Of a stretch of 64,000 nt of DNA, positions 36,148 to 44,937 are shown piece by piece. The notes under the pieces are model-generated. The model saw nothing but the letters and a program-made list of their open reading frames with translations. It did no database searches and was not told the DNA's origin. The stretch's first letter is position 1. Every line of letters begins with the position of its first letter. This DNA is from Pseudomonas urmiensis (GTDB lineage: Bacteria > Pseudomonadota > Gammaproteobacteria > Pseudomonadales > Pseudomonadaceae): assembly GCF_014268815.2 (NCBI RefSeq), contig NZ_JABWRE020000001.1, forward strand, positions 5,089,001 to 5,153,000, in the 5' to 3' direction. The position numbers were made by a program, and so were the translations under genes.

Positions 36148-36780
36148 TCACTCCGCCGGCTTGTCTTCCAGCTCCATCCACCCCGCCAATACAGCATAGG
36201 CCTCTTCCAGCCCCTGGCGCTTGGGTGCCGAGAACAACTGGATGGTCGCCGCGTCGCCCCAGCCCTTGCGAATCTCTGCTTGCACCTTGAGCAGCGTGTT
36301 CTTCGCCGCACCAAAGGTCAGCTTGTCGGCCTTGGTCAGCAGAATGTGCATGGGCATGCCGCTGGCCTTGGCCCAGTCGAGCATCATCTTGTCGAAGTCG
36401 GTCATTGGATGGCGCACGTCCATCATCAGGATGATCCCTTTCAGACACTCACGTCCGCCCAGGTAGGCTTCAAGGTGACGCTGCCAGTGCTGCTTGAGCG
36501 GAATCGGTACTTTTGCATAACCGTAGCCCGGCAAGTCGACCAATCGCCGTTCATCGTCCAGACTGAAGAAATTCAACAGCTGGGTGCGCCCTGGGGTTTT
36601 CGAGGTACGCGCCAGGCTGGCATGGGTCAGGGTGTTGAGGGCGCTGGATTTACCGGCGTTGGAACGGCCGGCGAAAGCCACCTCGTAACCCTGGTCTTCC
36701 GGGCATTGTTCGACCTTGGCAGCGCTAAGGGCGAATGTGGCTTTCTGGCAGAGGCCGAGGATGGGGTTCTTGACTTGCAT
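36148..36780 (-). CDS. engB: Ribosome biogenesis GTP-binding protein EngB (YsxC/YihA)
   Basis: A 210-residue TrmE-Era-EngA-like GTPase. G1 is [10 protein letters not shown]2 is in TPGRTQ, G3 DLPGYG, G4 TKAD and G5 FSA. It acts in assembly of the 50S subunit. ATG 36780 ([11 protein letters not shown]) is the standard start; the frame is open for 89 more codons without support. It is convergent with ersA and divergent from the cytochrome gene at 36896. Confidence 0.95.
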   Translation of the reverse strand: MQVKNPILGLCQKATFALSAAKVEQCPEDQGYEVAFAGRSNAGKSSALNTLTHASLARTSKTPGRTQLLNFFSLDDERRLVDLPGYGYAKVPIPLKQHWQRHLEAYLGGRECLKGIILMMDVRHPMTDFDKMMLDWAKASGMPMHILLTKADKLTFGAAKNTLLKVQAEIRKGWGDAATIQLFSAPKRQGLEEAYAVLAGWMELEDKPAE

Positions 36781-36821
36781 GGGATATCCGATGTGGGTGT
36801 TGCCTAATCCAGGCAGTGTCG

Positions 36822-36850
36822 TTTCCGTTTGGAGGACGGAAGTATATAAT
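36822..36850 (+). promoter_or_regulatory. Sigma-70-type promoter of the cytochrome gene at 36896
   Basis: A consensus TATAAT (36845-36850) with a weak TTTCCG -35 17 bases upstream. Start of transcription would be near 36857. Confidence 0.5.
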
Positions 36851-36895
36851 GCCCCAGTTTTTGTGTGTGCATTCTCCCAGCGAAGGAGAGCGCAC

Positions 36896-37267
36896 ATGGG
36901 GTGTCGAACATTAGCTCGCGCAATAGAACGCAGCGCGGCCCCCAACCCTGAAAGGTCGTTCCGCAAGGCGAAATGGCTATTGGCTGTCGGTATGTTCCTA
37001 CCGTTTTTCAGCGCACAGGCTACACAGGATCCCGAGGCGTTGTACAACCGCAGCTGCGCTGCCTGTCACGCCGGACAACTGCCTCAGGCACCCAAGAAGG
37101 GTGACTCGGCAGCTTGGGAGCCAAGGCTGGCGCAGGGTATGGAGGTATTGGTAGCGAATGTTACTCGGGGTTTCAAGGCTATGCCGCCGCGTGGATTGTG
37201 CATGGACTGCAGTGCCGAGGACTACCGTTTGGTCATCCTCTGGATGACCGGTAGTCCCGATACATAA
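36896..37267 (+). CDS. Small monoheme c-type cytochrome (PA5491-like)
   Basis: A 123-residue exported protein. A basic N-terminal stretch (about 1-29) precedes the hydrophobic signal [17 protein letters not shown]. The single heme site is CAACH in [12 protein letters not shown]; a candidate axial methionine is in FKAMPPRG, as in cytochrome c5. A CMDCS pair near the C-terminus is the c5-type disulfide. It carries electrons in the periplasm. ATG 36896 is eight bases after AAGGAG. The di-heme cc4 gene follows. Confidence 0.88.
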   Translation: MGCRTLARAIERSAAPNPERSFRKAKWLLAVGMFLPFFSAQATQDPEALYNRSCAACHAGQLPQAPKKGDSAAWEPRLAQGMEVLVANVTRGFKAMPPRGLCMDCSAEDYRLVILWMTGSPDT

Positions 37268-37298
37268 CATTTCACCCTTAGCCGTGTTGGATTAGCTG

Positions 37299-37916
37299 AT
37301 GAACAAACTATTCGTGAGTCTGCTGTTGACCATGGGGGTTGCAGGTGCGGCCAATGCTGCGGACCCTATCAAAGGCGATGCCGCCGCCGGTCAGGCGAAA
37401 ACTGCCGTCTGTGGTGCCTGCCACAACCCTGACGGCAACAGCCTGGCGCCGAACTTCCCCAAACTCGCCGGCCAAGGCCAGCGATACCTTGAGAAGCAAC
37501 TGCACGACATCAAGTCTGGCAAGCGTACGGTGCTGGAGATGACCGGCATGCTCGAGCCCTTCAACGAGCAGGATCTTGCCGACATCGCCGCTTATTTCGC
37601 CAGCCAGAAGGGCAGTGTCGGCGCTGCCGATCCGAAACTGGTCGAACGCGGTCGTGCGCTGTTCAATGGCGGCGATCTGGAAAAAGGCATGCCTGCCTGC
37701 ACTGGCTGCCACTCGCCGAACGGCGCCGGCATCGCCTTGGCCGGCTTCCCCCACCTGAGCGGCCAGCATGCCCAGTACGTGACCAAGCAGCTCACAGATT
37801 TCCGTGAGGGCAACCGCACCAACGATGGCGACGCGATGACCATGCGTTCTATCGCCGGCAAGCTGAGCAACAAGGACATCGACGCCCTGGCCAGCTATAT
37901 CCAGGGGCTGCACTGA
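37299..37916 (+). CDS. cc4: Cytochrome c4 (di-heme)
   Basis: A 205-residue periplasmic protein with signal MNKLFVSLLLTMGVAGAANA. Two similar cytochrome c domains carry CGACH and CTGCH, with candidate axial methionines in LEMTGMLEP and DAMTMRSIAG. It is the usual electron donor to cbb3 and aa3 oxidases in pseudomonads. It is followed by a REP-like element and a strong terminator. Confidence 0.96.
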   Translation: MNKLFVSLLLTMGVAGAANAADPIKGDAAAGQAKTAVCGACHNPDGNSLAPNFPKLAGQGQRYLEKQLHDIKSGKRTVLEMTGMLEPFNEQDLADIAAYFASQKGSVGAADPKLVERGRALFNGGDLEKGMPACTGCHSPNGAGIALAGFPHLSGQHAQYVTKQLTDFREGNRTNDGDAMTMRSIAGKLSNKDIDALASYIQGLH

Positions 37917-37965
37917 GGCAATGTCCTTAGGGCTGCTTTGCAGTCCGTCGTGCAGCGCGGACCCT

Positions 37966-37989
37966 GTGGGAGCGGGTTCACCCGCGAAG
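37966..37989. repeat. Single REP element, variant type, locus 8
   Basis: TGTGGGAGCGGGTTCACCCG, then CGAA: a REP variant with GTTCAC in place of CTTGCC, followed by a GGGCCGC-aacGCGGCCC hairpin. Confidence 0.75.
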
Positions 37990-38054
37990 GGCCGCAACGC
38001 GGCCCCGGCAACCTAAGTGTTTAACACTCAGTTAATGGTCGATGGCTAAAGATG

Positions 38055-38083
38055 AAAGGGCGGCCCACACCGCCCTTTTTTTT
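38055..38083 (+). terminator. Rho-independent terminator after cc4
   Basis: AAAGGGCGG, loop CCCACA, CCGCCCTTT, followed by a T-tract (eight Ts in total). Confidence 0.92.
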
Positions 38084-38177
38084 GTCCGTAGCCGTTACAC
38101 TACAGAACTCGAGCCCTTCCCGACCTGTCACAGCACCGGTCGCGTCGAGGCGACCAATGACTGCTCAGGAGTAAAGC

Positions 38178-38813
38178 ATGCGTAAACTGATTCTCAGCGC
38201 TGCGCTGGTCGCCGCCAGCGTATTCGGTATGACCGCCGTCCAGGCCGCCGAGCCTGCAACAGCGGGCAAGGAATATATCGAGCTGAGCAACCCTGTTCCG
38301 GTTTCCCAGCCAGGCAAGATCGAAGTCGTCGAGCTGTTCTGGTACGGCTGCCCACACTGCTATCACTTCGAACCGACCGTCAATCCGTGGGCTGAAAAAC
38401 TGCCGGCGGACGTCAACTTCAAGCGCGTTCCAGCCATGTTCGGCGGCCCTTGGGACGCCCACGGCCAGATGTTCCTGACCCTTGAAGCCATGGGCGTCGA
38501 GCACAAGGTGCACGCCGCTGTCTTCAAAGCAATTCAGGAGCAGGGTAAAAAGTTGGTCAAGCCAGACGAAATGGCCGAGTTCCTCGCTACCCAGGGCGTA
38601 GACAAGGACAAGTTCCTCGCTACCTTCAACTCGTTCGCCATCAAAGGACAAGTGAACCAGGCTCGTGAACTGGCGAAGAAGTACGAAATCACCGGCGTAC
38701 CGAGCATGGTGGTCAACGGTAAATACCGCTTCGATTTGGGTACTGCCGGCGGTCCGGAAGGCGTGCTGAACGTCGCCGACCAGCTGATCGCCAAGGAGCG
38801 CGCCGCTAAGTAA
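38178..38813 (+). CDS. dsbA: Thiol:disulfide interchange protein DsbA
   Basis: A 211-residue periplasmic oxidant with signal ending in AVQA-AE. The active site is C58-PH-C61, in FWYGCPHCYHFEP, and the cis-proline is in TGVPSMVVNG. It makes disulfides in exported proteins and is re-oxidised by DsbB. Length and motifs match the pseudomonad protein. A CAGGAG ribosome site precedes the ATG. Confidence 0.97.
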   Translation: MRKLILSAALVAASVFGMTAVQAAEPATAGKEYIELSNPVPVSQPGKIEVVELFWYGCPHCYHFEPTVNPWAEKLPADVNFKRVPAMFGGPWDAHGQMFLTLEAMGVEHKVHAAVFKAIQEQGKKLVKPDEMAEFLATQGVDKDKFLATFNSFAIKGQVNQARELAKKYEITGVPSMVVNGKYRFDLGTAGGPEGVLNVADQLIAKERAAK

Positions 38814-38824
38814 GCGGCGAACTC

Positions 38825-39679
38825 ATGGCTCGCTTGCGCTCCACCCGGGGTGTTGGCCTGCACCAGCCGCAGGTCAACGAGCATCACCTGCAGGCCCCTG
38901 GCTTGCCTGAGGATGGTCGACTGCGGCTGCTCAGTTTCAATATCCAGGTGGGCATCAGCACCGAACGCTACCGGCACTACCTGACCCGCAGCTGGCAGCA
39001 TCTGCTGCCGCACAACGGGCGTGCCGGCAACTTGCAGAAGATCGGTGCGCTGCTCAGCGACTTCGACCTGGTCGCCCTTCAGGAAGCCGATGGCGGCAGC
39101 CTGCGCTCGGGCTACGTCAACCAGGTCGAGCACCTGGCCCAGTTGGGGGCGTTCCCCTACTGGTATCAGCAGCTCAATCGCAACCTCGGGCGTTTCGCCC
39201 AACACAGCAACGGCGTACTCAGCCGCCTCAAGCCCCAGCACCTTGAAGACCATCCCCTGCCCGGCCCAGCCGGTCGGGGTGCGATCCTGGTGCAGTTCGG
39301 CGAGGGCAAGGACGCGCTGATCGTGGTGATGATGCACCTGGCGCTGGGTGCCAAGACCCGCGCCCTGCAATTGAGCTACATCCGCGAGCTGATTGGCGGC
39401 TACCGTCATCAGGTGCTGATGGGGGACATGAACACCCATGCCAACGACTTGCTCGAACACTCGCCGCTGCGCGATCTGGGCCTGATTGCACCGCAAGTCG
39501 AGGCCACCTTCCCAAGTTGGCGCCCGCAGCGCTGCCTGGACCACATCCTGCTCAGCCCAAGCCTGACCTTGGAGCGGGTCGAGGTGCTGGCGCAGCCGAT
39601 TTCCGATCACCTTCCCGTTGCCGTCGAGATTCGATTGCCTGACGCATTGACTGTGGATACGCTGCCGGTCTTGAGCTAA
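38825..39679 (+). CDS. Endonuclease/exonuclease/phosphatase (EEP) family protein
   Basis: A 284-residue protein of the EEP fold: LLSFNIQVG near residue 40, VALQEAD near 82, GDMNTHAND near 202, and SDHLPVAVEI near 260 give the metal and catalytic residues (N, E, D-x-N, D-H). Whether it cuts nucleic acid, phospholipid or another phosphodiester is not evident. It starts 11 bases after dsbA, so it is probably co-transcribed. No signal peptide is seen, so it should be cytosolic. Confidence 0.88.
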   Translation: MARLRSTRGVGLHQPQVNEHHLQAPGLPEDGRLRLLSFNIQVGISTERYRHYLTRSWQHLLPHNGRAGNLQKIGALLSDFDLVALQEADGGSLRSGYVNQVEHLAQLGAFPYWYQQLNRNLGRFAQHSNGVLSRLKPQHLEDHPLPGPAGRGAILVQFGEGKDALIVVMMHLALGAKTRALQLSYIRELIGGYRHQVLMGDMNTHANDLLEHSPLRDLGLIAPQVEATFPSWRPQRCLDHILLSPSLTLERVEVLAQPISDHLPVAVEIRLPDALTVDTLPVLS

Positions 39680-39707
39680 TTGCCATCACCCCGCAGTGGA
39701 CCCAGGC

Positions 39708-41741
39708 ATGACCGAAGACGCCGAGCGCTGGAAAGAAAAATACTTAAAAAGCATCGAACAGCAGGAAAAACTCGAGCGCCGTTGGGATGCCCGTCTCGAC
39801 TTGCTGCGTCGTGGCCTGGTGCGCAGTACCTTGGCCGCCGAGGGCAGCGACAAGGCGGTGGACCAGTGCATGAAGGAAATGCGCGAGGTCATCCGCAGCG
39901 ACAACATGGACGCGGGGCTTGCCAACCTGATTCCGCGTCTGGAAAAGGCGGTACTCGACTCCGAGCAGCGTCGCGAAACCCGCATGAACCAGGTGAGCGA
40001 TGCGCTGACCGCGCTAGTCACTCAGCTCCAGGCCCTGCCGCTGTCCGGTGATGTCGCTCGGCCACTGAAAAAACTGGCGAAGAAACTCGATGGTGGTGTC
40101 AGCCAATCGCGCGAGTTGCCGCCCCTGCTTGGTGAGCTCAGTGGTTTGCAGGGCAGAGCCCTGACCCTGCTGCAGAGCCCGGAAGAAGAGGCCCGCCCCG
40201 GCTTTTTGCAGCGGCTTTTCGGTAAAGCTGAACAAGAGTCTCGGCCGGAACACGCAGAATCGCCGCAGCCTGCACCGGTTCCAACGCCAGCTTTGGCAGA
40301 GCCTGCTGTCGAGAGCGAATCTGCTCTGCAGCCCGTCAAAGACGAAGTGCTTCAGCCCTCGGCACCTGCAATCATGGCCGCTGCGCCAGAGCCAGTGGAA
40401 CCGATTGCAGCCAAACCACTGATCACTGAGGAGCAAACAGAGGCGCCTGCGGCAGAAGTGGCGCAGGCGTTGCTGCTGGAGCCCTCGCAGCCGGCGCTGA
40501 TTGATGCGCCTGAGGCTGAGCCCGCTCCAGTCATTGCCAGTCAGGAGCCAAACGAGCCAGAGCAAGCGATACTTGCTCAAGCAGAGCCTGACGAACTTAG
40601 CGCGATAGAGCCAGAGCCAGAGGCGGCGCCGGAGCAGGTCGAACTGCTCGACGGTGAGGATGGCCCTTATGCCCTGCCTAACGCCGTCGAGCCACCCTAC
40701 AGCCAAGTCGCTGCGCATATCGAGCAAACCTTGATCGGCTTGCTCGATGACCTGAGCCTGCCCGAGCGGCACAAGGCCCAGGCGCTGGAAATGCGCGAGC
40801 GCGTGGCGCGAGGGCTGAACTGGTACGAACTGATCCCGGTGCTGGATGATCTGGCGGTACTCATGCTGGCCATCACCGACAGCGGCCAGCATGAGTTCGA
40901 GGCCTACTTGCAGCAGCTCAACGAGCGCCTCGAAACCTTCCAGAGCCATCTGCACGAAGCCAGCGCCGGGCATGCCGACAACAGTACTGCGGCGCGTGAG
41001 CTGGACAGCCAATTGCGCGAACAGGTCGATGGTCTGCAAAGCAGCGTCCAGGGCGCCGCTGACCTCGATAGCCTCAAGCACATTCTGGACAATCGCCTCG
41101 AAGGCCTGCTGGTGACCATCGACGATCACCAGCACGAGCGTGACCGCCGCGAGCAGGAACTGGCCGGACGCCTGCATGGCTTGGCCGAGCGGGTGGCGAA
41201 CATGGAACAGGAAGCCCTGGGGTATCGCGAGCACCTTGAGGAGCAACGCCAGAAAGCCCTGATCGATCCCCTAACCGGGCTGCCCAACCGCGCCGCGTGG
41301 TCAGAACAGGTCGAGCGCGAAGTGCAGGATTGGCAGGAAAACGGCGGCCACTTGCTGATGGCGATCCTTGACCTTGACCACTTCAAACGCATCAACGACG
41401 GCTATGGCCACCTGGCCGGCGACAAGGTGTTGAAGATCGTCGCCGACCAGTTACGCAAGCGCCTGCGTGGCCGCGACTTCATCGCACGCTTTGGCGGTGA
41501 AGAGTTTGTCCTGCTATTGCCGCAAACGTCACCGGCTGCTGGCGCCCAAGTGGCTGAATCCCTGCGCGCCGCCATCGAAGCATGCCCTTTCCATTTCAAG
41601 GGCGAGCGGGTGGTGATTACCGCCTCCATTGGCATCAGCGCATTCCGCACCGGCGAGCGTGGCGATCAGGTGCTCAAGCGTGCCGACGAAGCCTTGTATA
41701 GAGCCAAGGATCTGGGACGCAATCGGGTGGAACTGGCCTAA
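39708..41741 (+). CDS. GGDEF diguanylate cyclase with long helical N-terminal region
   Basis: A 677-residue protein. The C-terminal GGDEF domain (about 505-677) is active-looking: GGEEF at 596-600 and an inhibitory I-site RGRD at 587-590, so product inhibition is likely. There is no membrane helix. The N-terminus (1-150) is helical, followed by an Ala/Glu/Pro-rich linker (about 165-325) and a second helical region (about 330-495) with a coiled coil just before GGDEF. It makes c-di-GMP; the signal is unknown. The start is ATG, though a GTG four codons earlier is possible. Confidence 0.93.
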   Translation: MTEDAERWKEKYLKSIEQQEKLERRWDARLDLLRRGLVRSTLAAEGSDKAVDQCMKEMREVIRSDNMDAGLANLIPRLEKAVLDSEQRRETRMNQVSDALTALVTQLQALPLSGDVARPLKKLAKKLDGGVSQSRELPPLLGELSGLQGRALTLLQSPEEEARPGFLQRLFGKAEQESRPEHAESPQPAPVPTPALAEPAVESESALQPVKDEVLQPSAPAIMAAAPEPVEPIAAKPLITEEQTEAPAAEVAQALLLEPSQPALIDAPEAEPAPVIASQEPNEPEQAILAQAEPDELSAIEPEPEAAPEQVELLDGEDGPYALPNAVEPPYSQVAAHIEQTLIGLLDDLSLPERHKAQALEMRERVARGLNWYELIPVLDDLAVLMLAITDSGQHEFEAYLQQLNERLETFQSHLHEASAGHADNSTAARELDSQLREQVDGLQSSVQGAADLDSLKHILDNRLEGLLVTIDDHQHERDRREQELAGRLHGLAERVANMEQEALGYREHLEEQRQKALIDPLTGLPNRAAWSEQVEREVQDWQENGGHLLMAILDLDHFKRINDGYGHLAGDKVLKIVADQLRKRLRGRDFIARFGGEEFVLLLPQTSPAAGAQVAESLRAAIEACPFHFKGERVVITASIGISAFRTGERGDQVLKRADEALYRAKDLGRNRVELA

Positions 41742-41787
41742 CTATCTACCGCATTCCTGATGCCACGGTTGCTCATGATGATTTCGC

Positions 41788-41814
41788 CGAAATGCAGAGA
41801 CCTTCGGCATTTCG
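41788..41814 (+). other. Hairpin between the GGDEF gene and a small exported protein
   Basis: CGAAATGC and GCATTTCG form an 8-bp perfect stem with an 11-base loop. There is no T-tract. Confidence 0.4.
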
Positions 41815-41846
41815 AGGCTTGAGTAACTCTAATCAGGAGCGACGCG

Positions 41847-42242
41847 ATGAAGATGATGAAATGGGTACTACTGCTGGTCATGAGTATCGCCTATCAGACG
41901 AGTGCCATGGCCAAGGACACCTACTGGACTGCGCATGTTGGCAAAGATGGGACGGTCTTGCGGCAGTGGCCGAAATGGATCGAAAATGTAGAGCTGTCAG
42001 CGAACGCTAACTATTTCAGTCAGTACAAGCTGATATTCAACAACCGCATCGTGCATCAAGACCCAGGCTTTTGCACGGTTTCGCCCATTGATGGCAGCAC
42101 CGAGGATCGTCTGTTGCATGGGCAGGCCAAAGTCATTGGTAAGCCGAAAGCTGAAGGCGTCACGGTGCTGACCCAGTTGGTCGATGTTAAAGGCGCAAGT
42201 GGTGACAATTCGTTGGAATTCCTGGTGATGTGTATGCGCTAA
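41847..42242 (+). CDS. Hypothetical exported protein
   Basis: A 131-residue protein with a signal peptide (MKMMKWVLLLVMSIAYQTSAMA-KD). The mature part has two cysteines (PGFCTV and LVMCMR) about 80 apart that may pair. I recognise no domain. It has a good ribosome site (AGGAGCGACGCG) and codon use like its neighbours, so it is likely expressed. It lies between a c-di-GMP cyclase and a cell-wall amidase. Confidence 0.6.
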   Translation: MKMMKWVLLLVMSIAYQTSAMAKDTYWTAHVGKDGTVLRQWPKWIENVELSANANYFSQYKLIFNNRIVHQDPGFCTVSPIDGSTEDRLLHGQAKVIGKPKAEGVTVLTQLVDVKGASGDNSLEFLVMCMR

Positions 42243-42324
42243 GGCGTTGTTTCCTACAAGCGCCTGAGAGAGAGCACGTTATACTGTAGCGACTTGTCAC
42301 TTCTTCATGATGTGCTCTCTTTCG

Positions 42325-43101
42325 ATGAAAACTGTAATTTCAGCATTTCTCCTTGTAATGCTTGCTGGCTGTGCCAGCGGCCTGCGCATCGACCGCAGCC
42401 ATGTCTCGGCGAACCAGGACGAGCGCATCCAGTTCGTCGTCCTGCATTACACCAATGCCTCACTCGAACGCTCGTTGGCCTTGTTGACCCACGGCGAGGT
42501 CAGCAGCCACTACCTGATCGGCGATGGTCCGGCCACGGTTTATCAGTTGGTTGACGAGAGCAAACGTGCCTGGCATGCCGGCGATAGCCAATGGGACGGT
42601 CGCACCTGGCTCAATTCCAGCTCCATCGGCATCGAGATCGTCAACCCGGGGTTCACCGACACACCCAATGGTCGGGTCTGGCACCCCTACAGCGAAGCGC
42701 AGATCCAGGCGCTCATCGCGTTGCTCCAGGATATCGTCAAGCGTAACCACATCCAGCCGCGCTACATCATCGGGCACAGCGACATCGCGCCCTTGCGCAA
42801 GCTCGATCCTGGGCCGCTGTTCCCATGGAAACGCTTGGCAGATGCAGGCTTGGGCATTTGGCCTGAAGCCAATGCAGTCGCGCGGCAGCGGGCGTACTTC
42901 GAGGTCAATCCGCCATCGATTACCTGGTATCAGCAACAGTTGCTGCGCTTTGGTTACTCCATCGAACAGACCGGCGAACTGGATGTAGCGACTCGGCATG
43001 TGCTGGCGGCCTTCCAGATGCGCTTCCGCCCGCAGCGGTTCGATGGCATGCCGGATGCGCAAACTGCGGCGATGTTGCAGGTGCTCAACCAAAAGCGTTG
43101 A
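42325..43101 (+). CDS. N-acetylmuramoyl-L-alanine amidase, AmiD-like lipoprotein
   Basis: A 258-residue lipoprotein (MKTVISAFLLVMLAGCASG, lipobox LAGC). The amidase_2 domain covers about 20-175: FVVLHYTNA has the first zinc histidine, SSHYLIGDG, and HSDIAPLRKLDPGPLF ends the zinc site. A peptidoglycan-binding domain (about 190-255, LLRFGYSIEQTGELD) follows. It trims or recycles cell-wall peptides at the outer membrane. The start is taken at the ATG of the signal; ATGs at 42307 and 42310 are also in frame. Confidence 0.9.
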   Translation: MKTVISAFLLVMLAGCASGLRIDRSHVSANQDERIQFVVLHYTNASLERSLALLTHGEVSSHYLIGDGPATVYQLVDESKRAWHAGDSQWDGRTWLNSSSIGIEIVNPGFTDTPNGRVWHPYSEAQIQALIALLQDIVKRNHIQPRYIIGHSDIAPLRKLDPGPLFPWKRLADAGLGIWPEANAVARQRAYFEVNPPSITWYQQQLLRFGYSIEQTGELDVATRHVLAAFQMRFRPQRFDGMPDAQTAAMLQVLNQKR

Positions 43102-43176
43102 ACCGCGCGCGCCCAACGGCCGTGCCGACTGACCATTCCGTTGCTATACCTCTTGGTAATCAACTGGATATATCCG

Positions 43177-44796
43177 ATGTCAGCCTTCCTCGTTGGGTTG
43201 CGCCAAATTCTCCACCGCCCCTGGCTGCTGGCATCGCTCGCTGCCCTGGCTAGCGCCGTGCTGTTGCTGGCCGGCAGCGTGGGTGTGGCGCTGCAGCAGA
43301 TGAAGGAAAGCGAGAGCGCGCAGATGAACGCCCAGGGCGAGCGTTTTCTGGAGCGTCTAGAGCAAGTCTTCGGTCAGTTGCGTCAAGGTGTCGATCAATT
43401 GCACTCCCTGCCTTTGCGTGGGTGCGATTCGACAACCTTGGCGGCACTACAGCAAGTCGGCCTGAGTTCGCGGTTCATTTACGAAGCGGCCTACGTGCAG
43501 GGTAATGTCGCCTGCTCTAGCCGTGGAGGGGTGAGTAACATCGAGCCTTTTCGACCGCCTGATATTCGCGGTCCGACCTACAGCTACTGGCTCAATACCA
43601 CTGCCGAGCCCGACGAGAACCTCGCTGCGCTCATGCTTGGGCGCGGTAATTTTTTGGTTTCTACTTCGCGTGGTCACCTCACCGATGTGGTTGACCTGCC
43701 GCCCGGCGGTAGCCTGCTGGTGGTATTGGATCATGGACGCCGCGCTATTCCGGTGCTGGGCCCGGCGCAACCCTGGCCGCCAGTCGCCGATTGGCCGCCG
43801 CCCTCGGACAAGGCTTTGTCTGAGTTCAGTGACCGGCTGATCTACCGCATGCCGACCAAGTCACCCGATTACCAGTTAGTGCTGATTGCCCCTCGCGCCA
43901 GTTTGCCTCTGAAGATGAACGGCGTGCTCTGGCTATTGTTCCCTGGCAGCGTACTGGTGGCGTGCTGTATTGGCTGGCTGGTGCTGCAGTTGATCCTGCA
44001 ACGCCGCTCGATGAGCTCCGAGCTGCAGAATGCGCTGCGCAAAGGCGAGCTGCAGGTGCTCTACCAGCCAATCTTCGAGCTGGACAGTCGGCGCTGTGTC
44101 GGCGCTGAGGCCCTGGTGCGCTGGCGCAGGCCCGATGGCACCCTGACCAGCCCGGATCTGTTCATCCCGCTGGCGGAGAATACCGGGCAGATCCGCCAGA
44201 TCACCGACTTCGTCCTGCAGCGGGTATTGGAGCAACTGGGGCAGTTACTGCGGGCCAACCGCAACTTATATATCTCGGTGAACCTGGCTGCCTGCGATGT
44301 GATGGTGCCGCGTATTGGTGGGGTGGCAGCCCGGCTGTTGGCTCATCACCGAGTACCCGCCAGTCAGATCGCTTTCGAGGTGACCGAGCGGGGCCTGATC
44401 GATGTGGTGGTGGCGCGGGACAATTTGCAGGCCTTGCGCGCCGTTGGGCATCAGGTACTGATTGACGATTTTGGCACTGGCTACTGCAGCCTTGCCTACC
44501 TGCAGACCTTGCCGGTGGATTGTTTGAAGATCGACAAGGCCTTTATCGATGCGCTGGGCCATGATGCGGCGAGCAGCGGCGTGGCGCCGCATATCATCCG
44601 CATGGCCCATGACCTGCATTTGCGGGTGATCGCCGAAGGTATCGAATGTGAGGACCAGGCGGTACTGCTCAACAGTGAAGGGGTCAATTATGGGCAGGGG
44701 TGGTTGTTTGCCCATCCGCTCAATGCCCGGCAGTTTGCCGAGTTGATAACTCGCGGGCGGCGGGTCAGTGCTCGGCGGATAGATGATGAGCCCTGA
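43177..44796 (+). CDS. CSS-motif EAL domain c-di-GMP phosphodiesterase
   Basis: A 539-residue protein with helices at about 16-38 and 250-275 that enclose a periplasmic CSS domain (redox-sensing; CSS at 113-115). The cytoplasmic EAL domain (about 285-530) has E311-A-L, ENTG, NLAACD, EVTERGLID, DDFGTGYCSL, KIDKAFID and EGIE, so it should be active. CSS-EAL proteins of enterics respond to DsbA/DsbB; here dsbA is 4 kb upstream, but a link is only a suggestion. ATG 43177 is favoured; an upstream TTG is less likely. Confidence 0.93.
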   Translation: MSAFLVGLRQILHRPWLLASLAALASAVLLLAGSVGVALQQMKESESAQMNAQGERFLERLEQVFGQLRQGVDQLHSLPLRGCDSTTLAALQQVGLSSRFIYEAAYVQGNVACSSRGGVSNIEPFRPPDIRGPTYSYWLNTTAEPDENLAALMLGRGNFLVSTSRGHLTDVVDLPPGGSLLVVLDHGRRAIPVLGPAQPWPPVADWPPPSDKALSEFSDRLIYRMPTKSPDYQLVLIAPRASLPLKMNGVLWLLFPGSVLVACCIGWLVLQLILQRRSMSSELQNALRKGELQVLYQPIFELDSRRCVGAEALVRWRRPDGTLTSPDLFIPLAENTGQIRQITDFVLQRVLEQLGQLLRANRNLYISVNLAACDVMVPRIGGVAARLLAHHRVPASQIAFEVTERGLIDVVVARDNLQALRAVGHQVLIDDFGTGYCSLAYLQTLPVDCLKIDKAFIDALGHDAASSGVAPHIIRMAHDLHLRVIAEGIECEDQAVLLNSEGVNYGQGWLFAHPLNARQFAELITRGRRVSARRIDDEP

Positions 44797-44830
44797 TCTG
44801 TAGGTAGCCTTGTAGCGATTCGCAGACTGC

Positions 44831-44911
44831 ACCGGCCTCTTCGCGGGCAAGCCCGCTCCCACGCTTTCTTCGGTGTCCGGAGTAACGTGGGAGCGGGCTT
44901 GCCCCGCGAAG
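44831..44911. repeat. REP pair (inverted), locus 9
   Basis: Inverted REP copies between the convergent EAL gene and kinB. The left copy carries the longer CCGGCCTCTTCGCGGGC lead. Confidence 0.9.
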
Positions 44912-44937
44912 ACAGCGCTCATTGATAACTGCGACTT

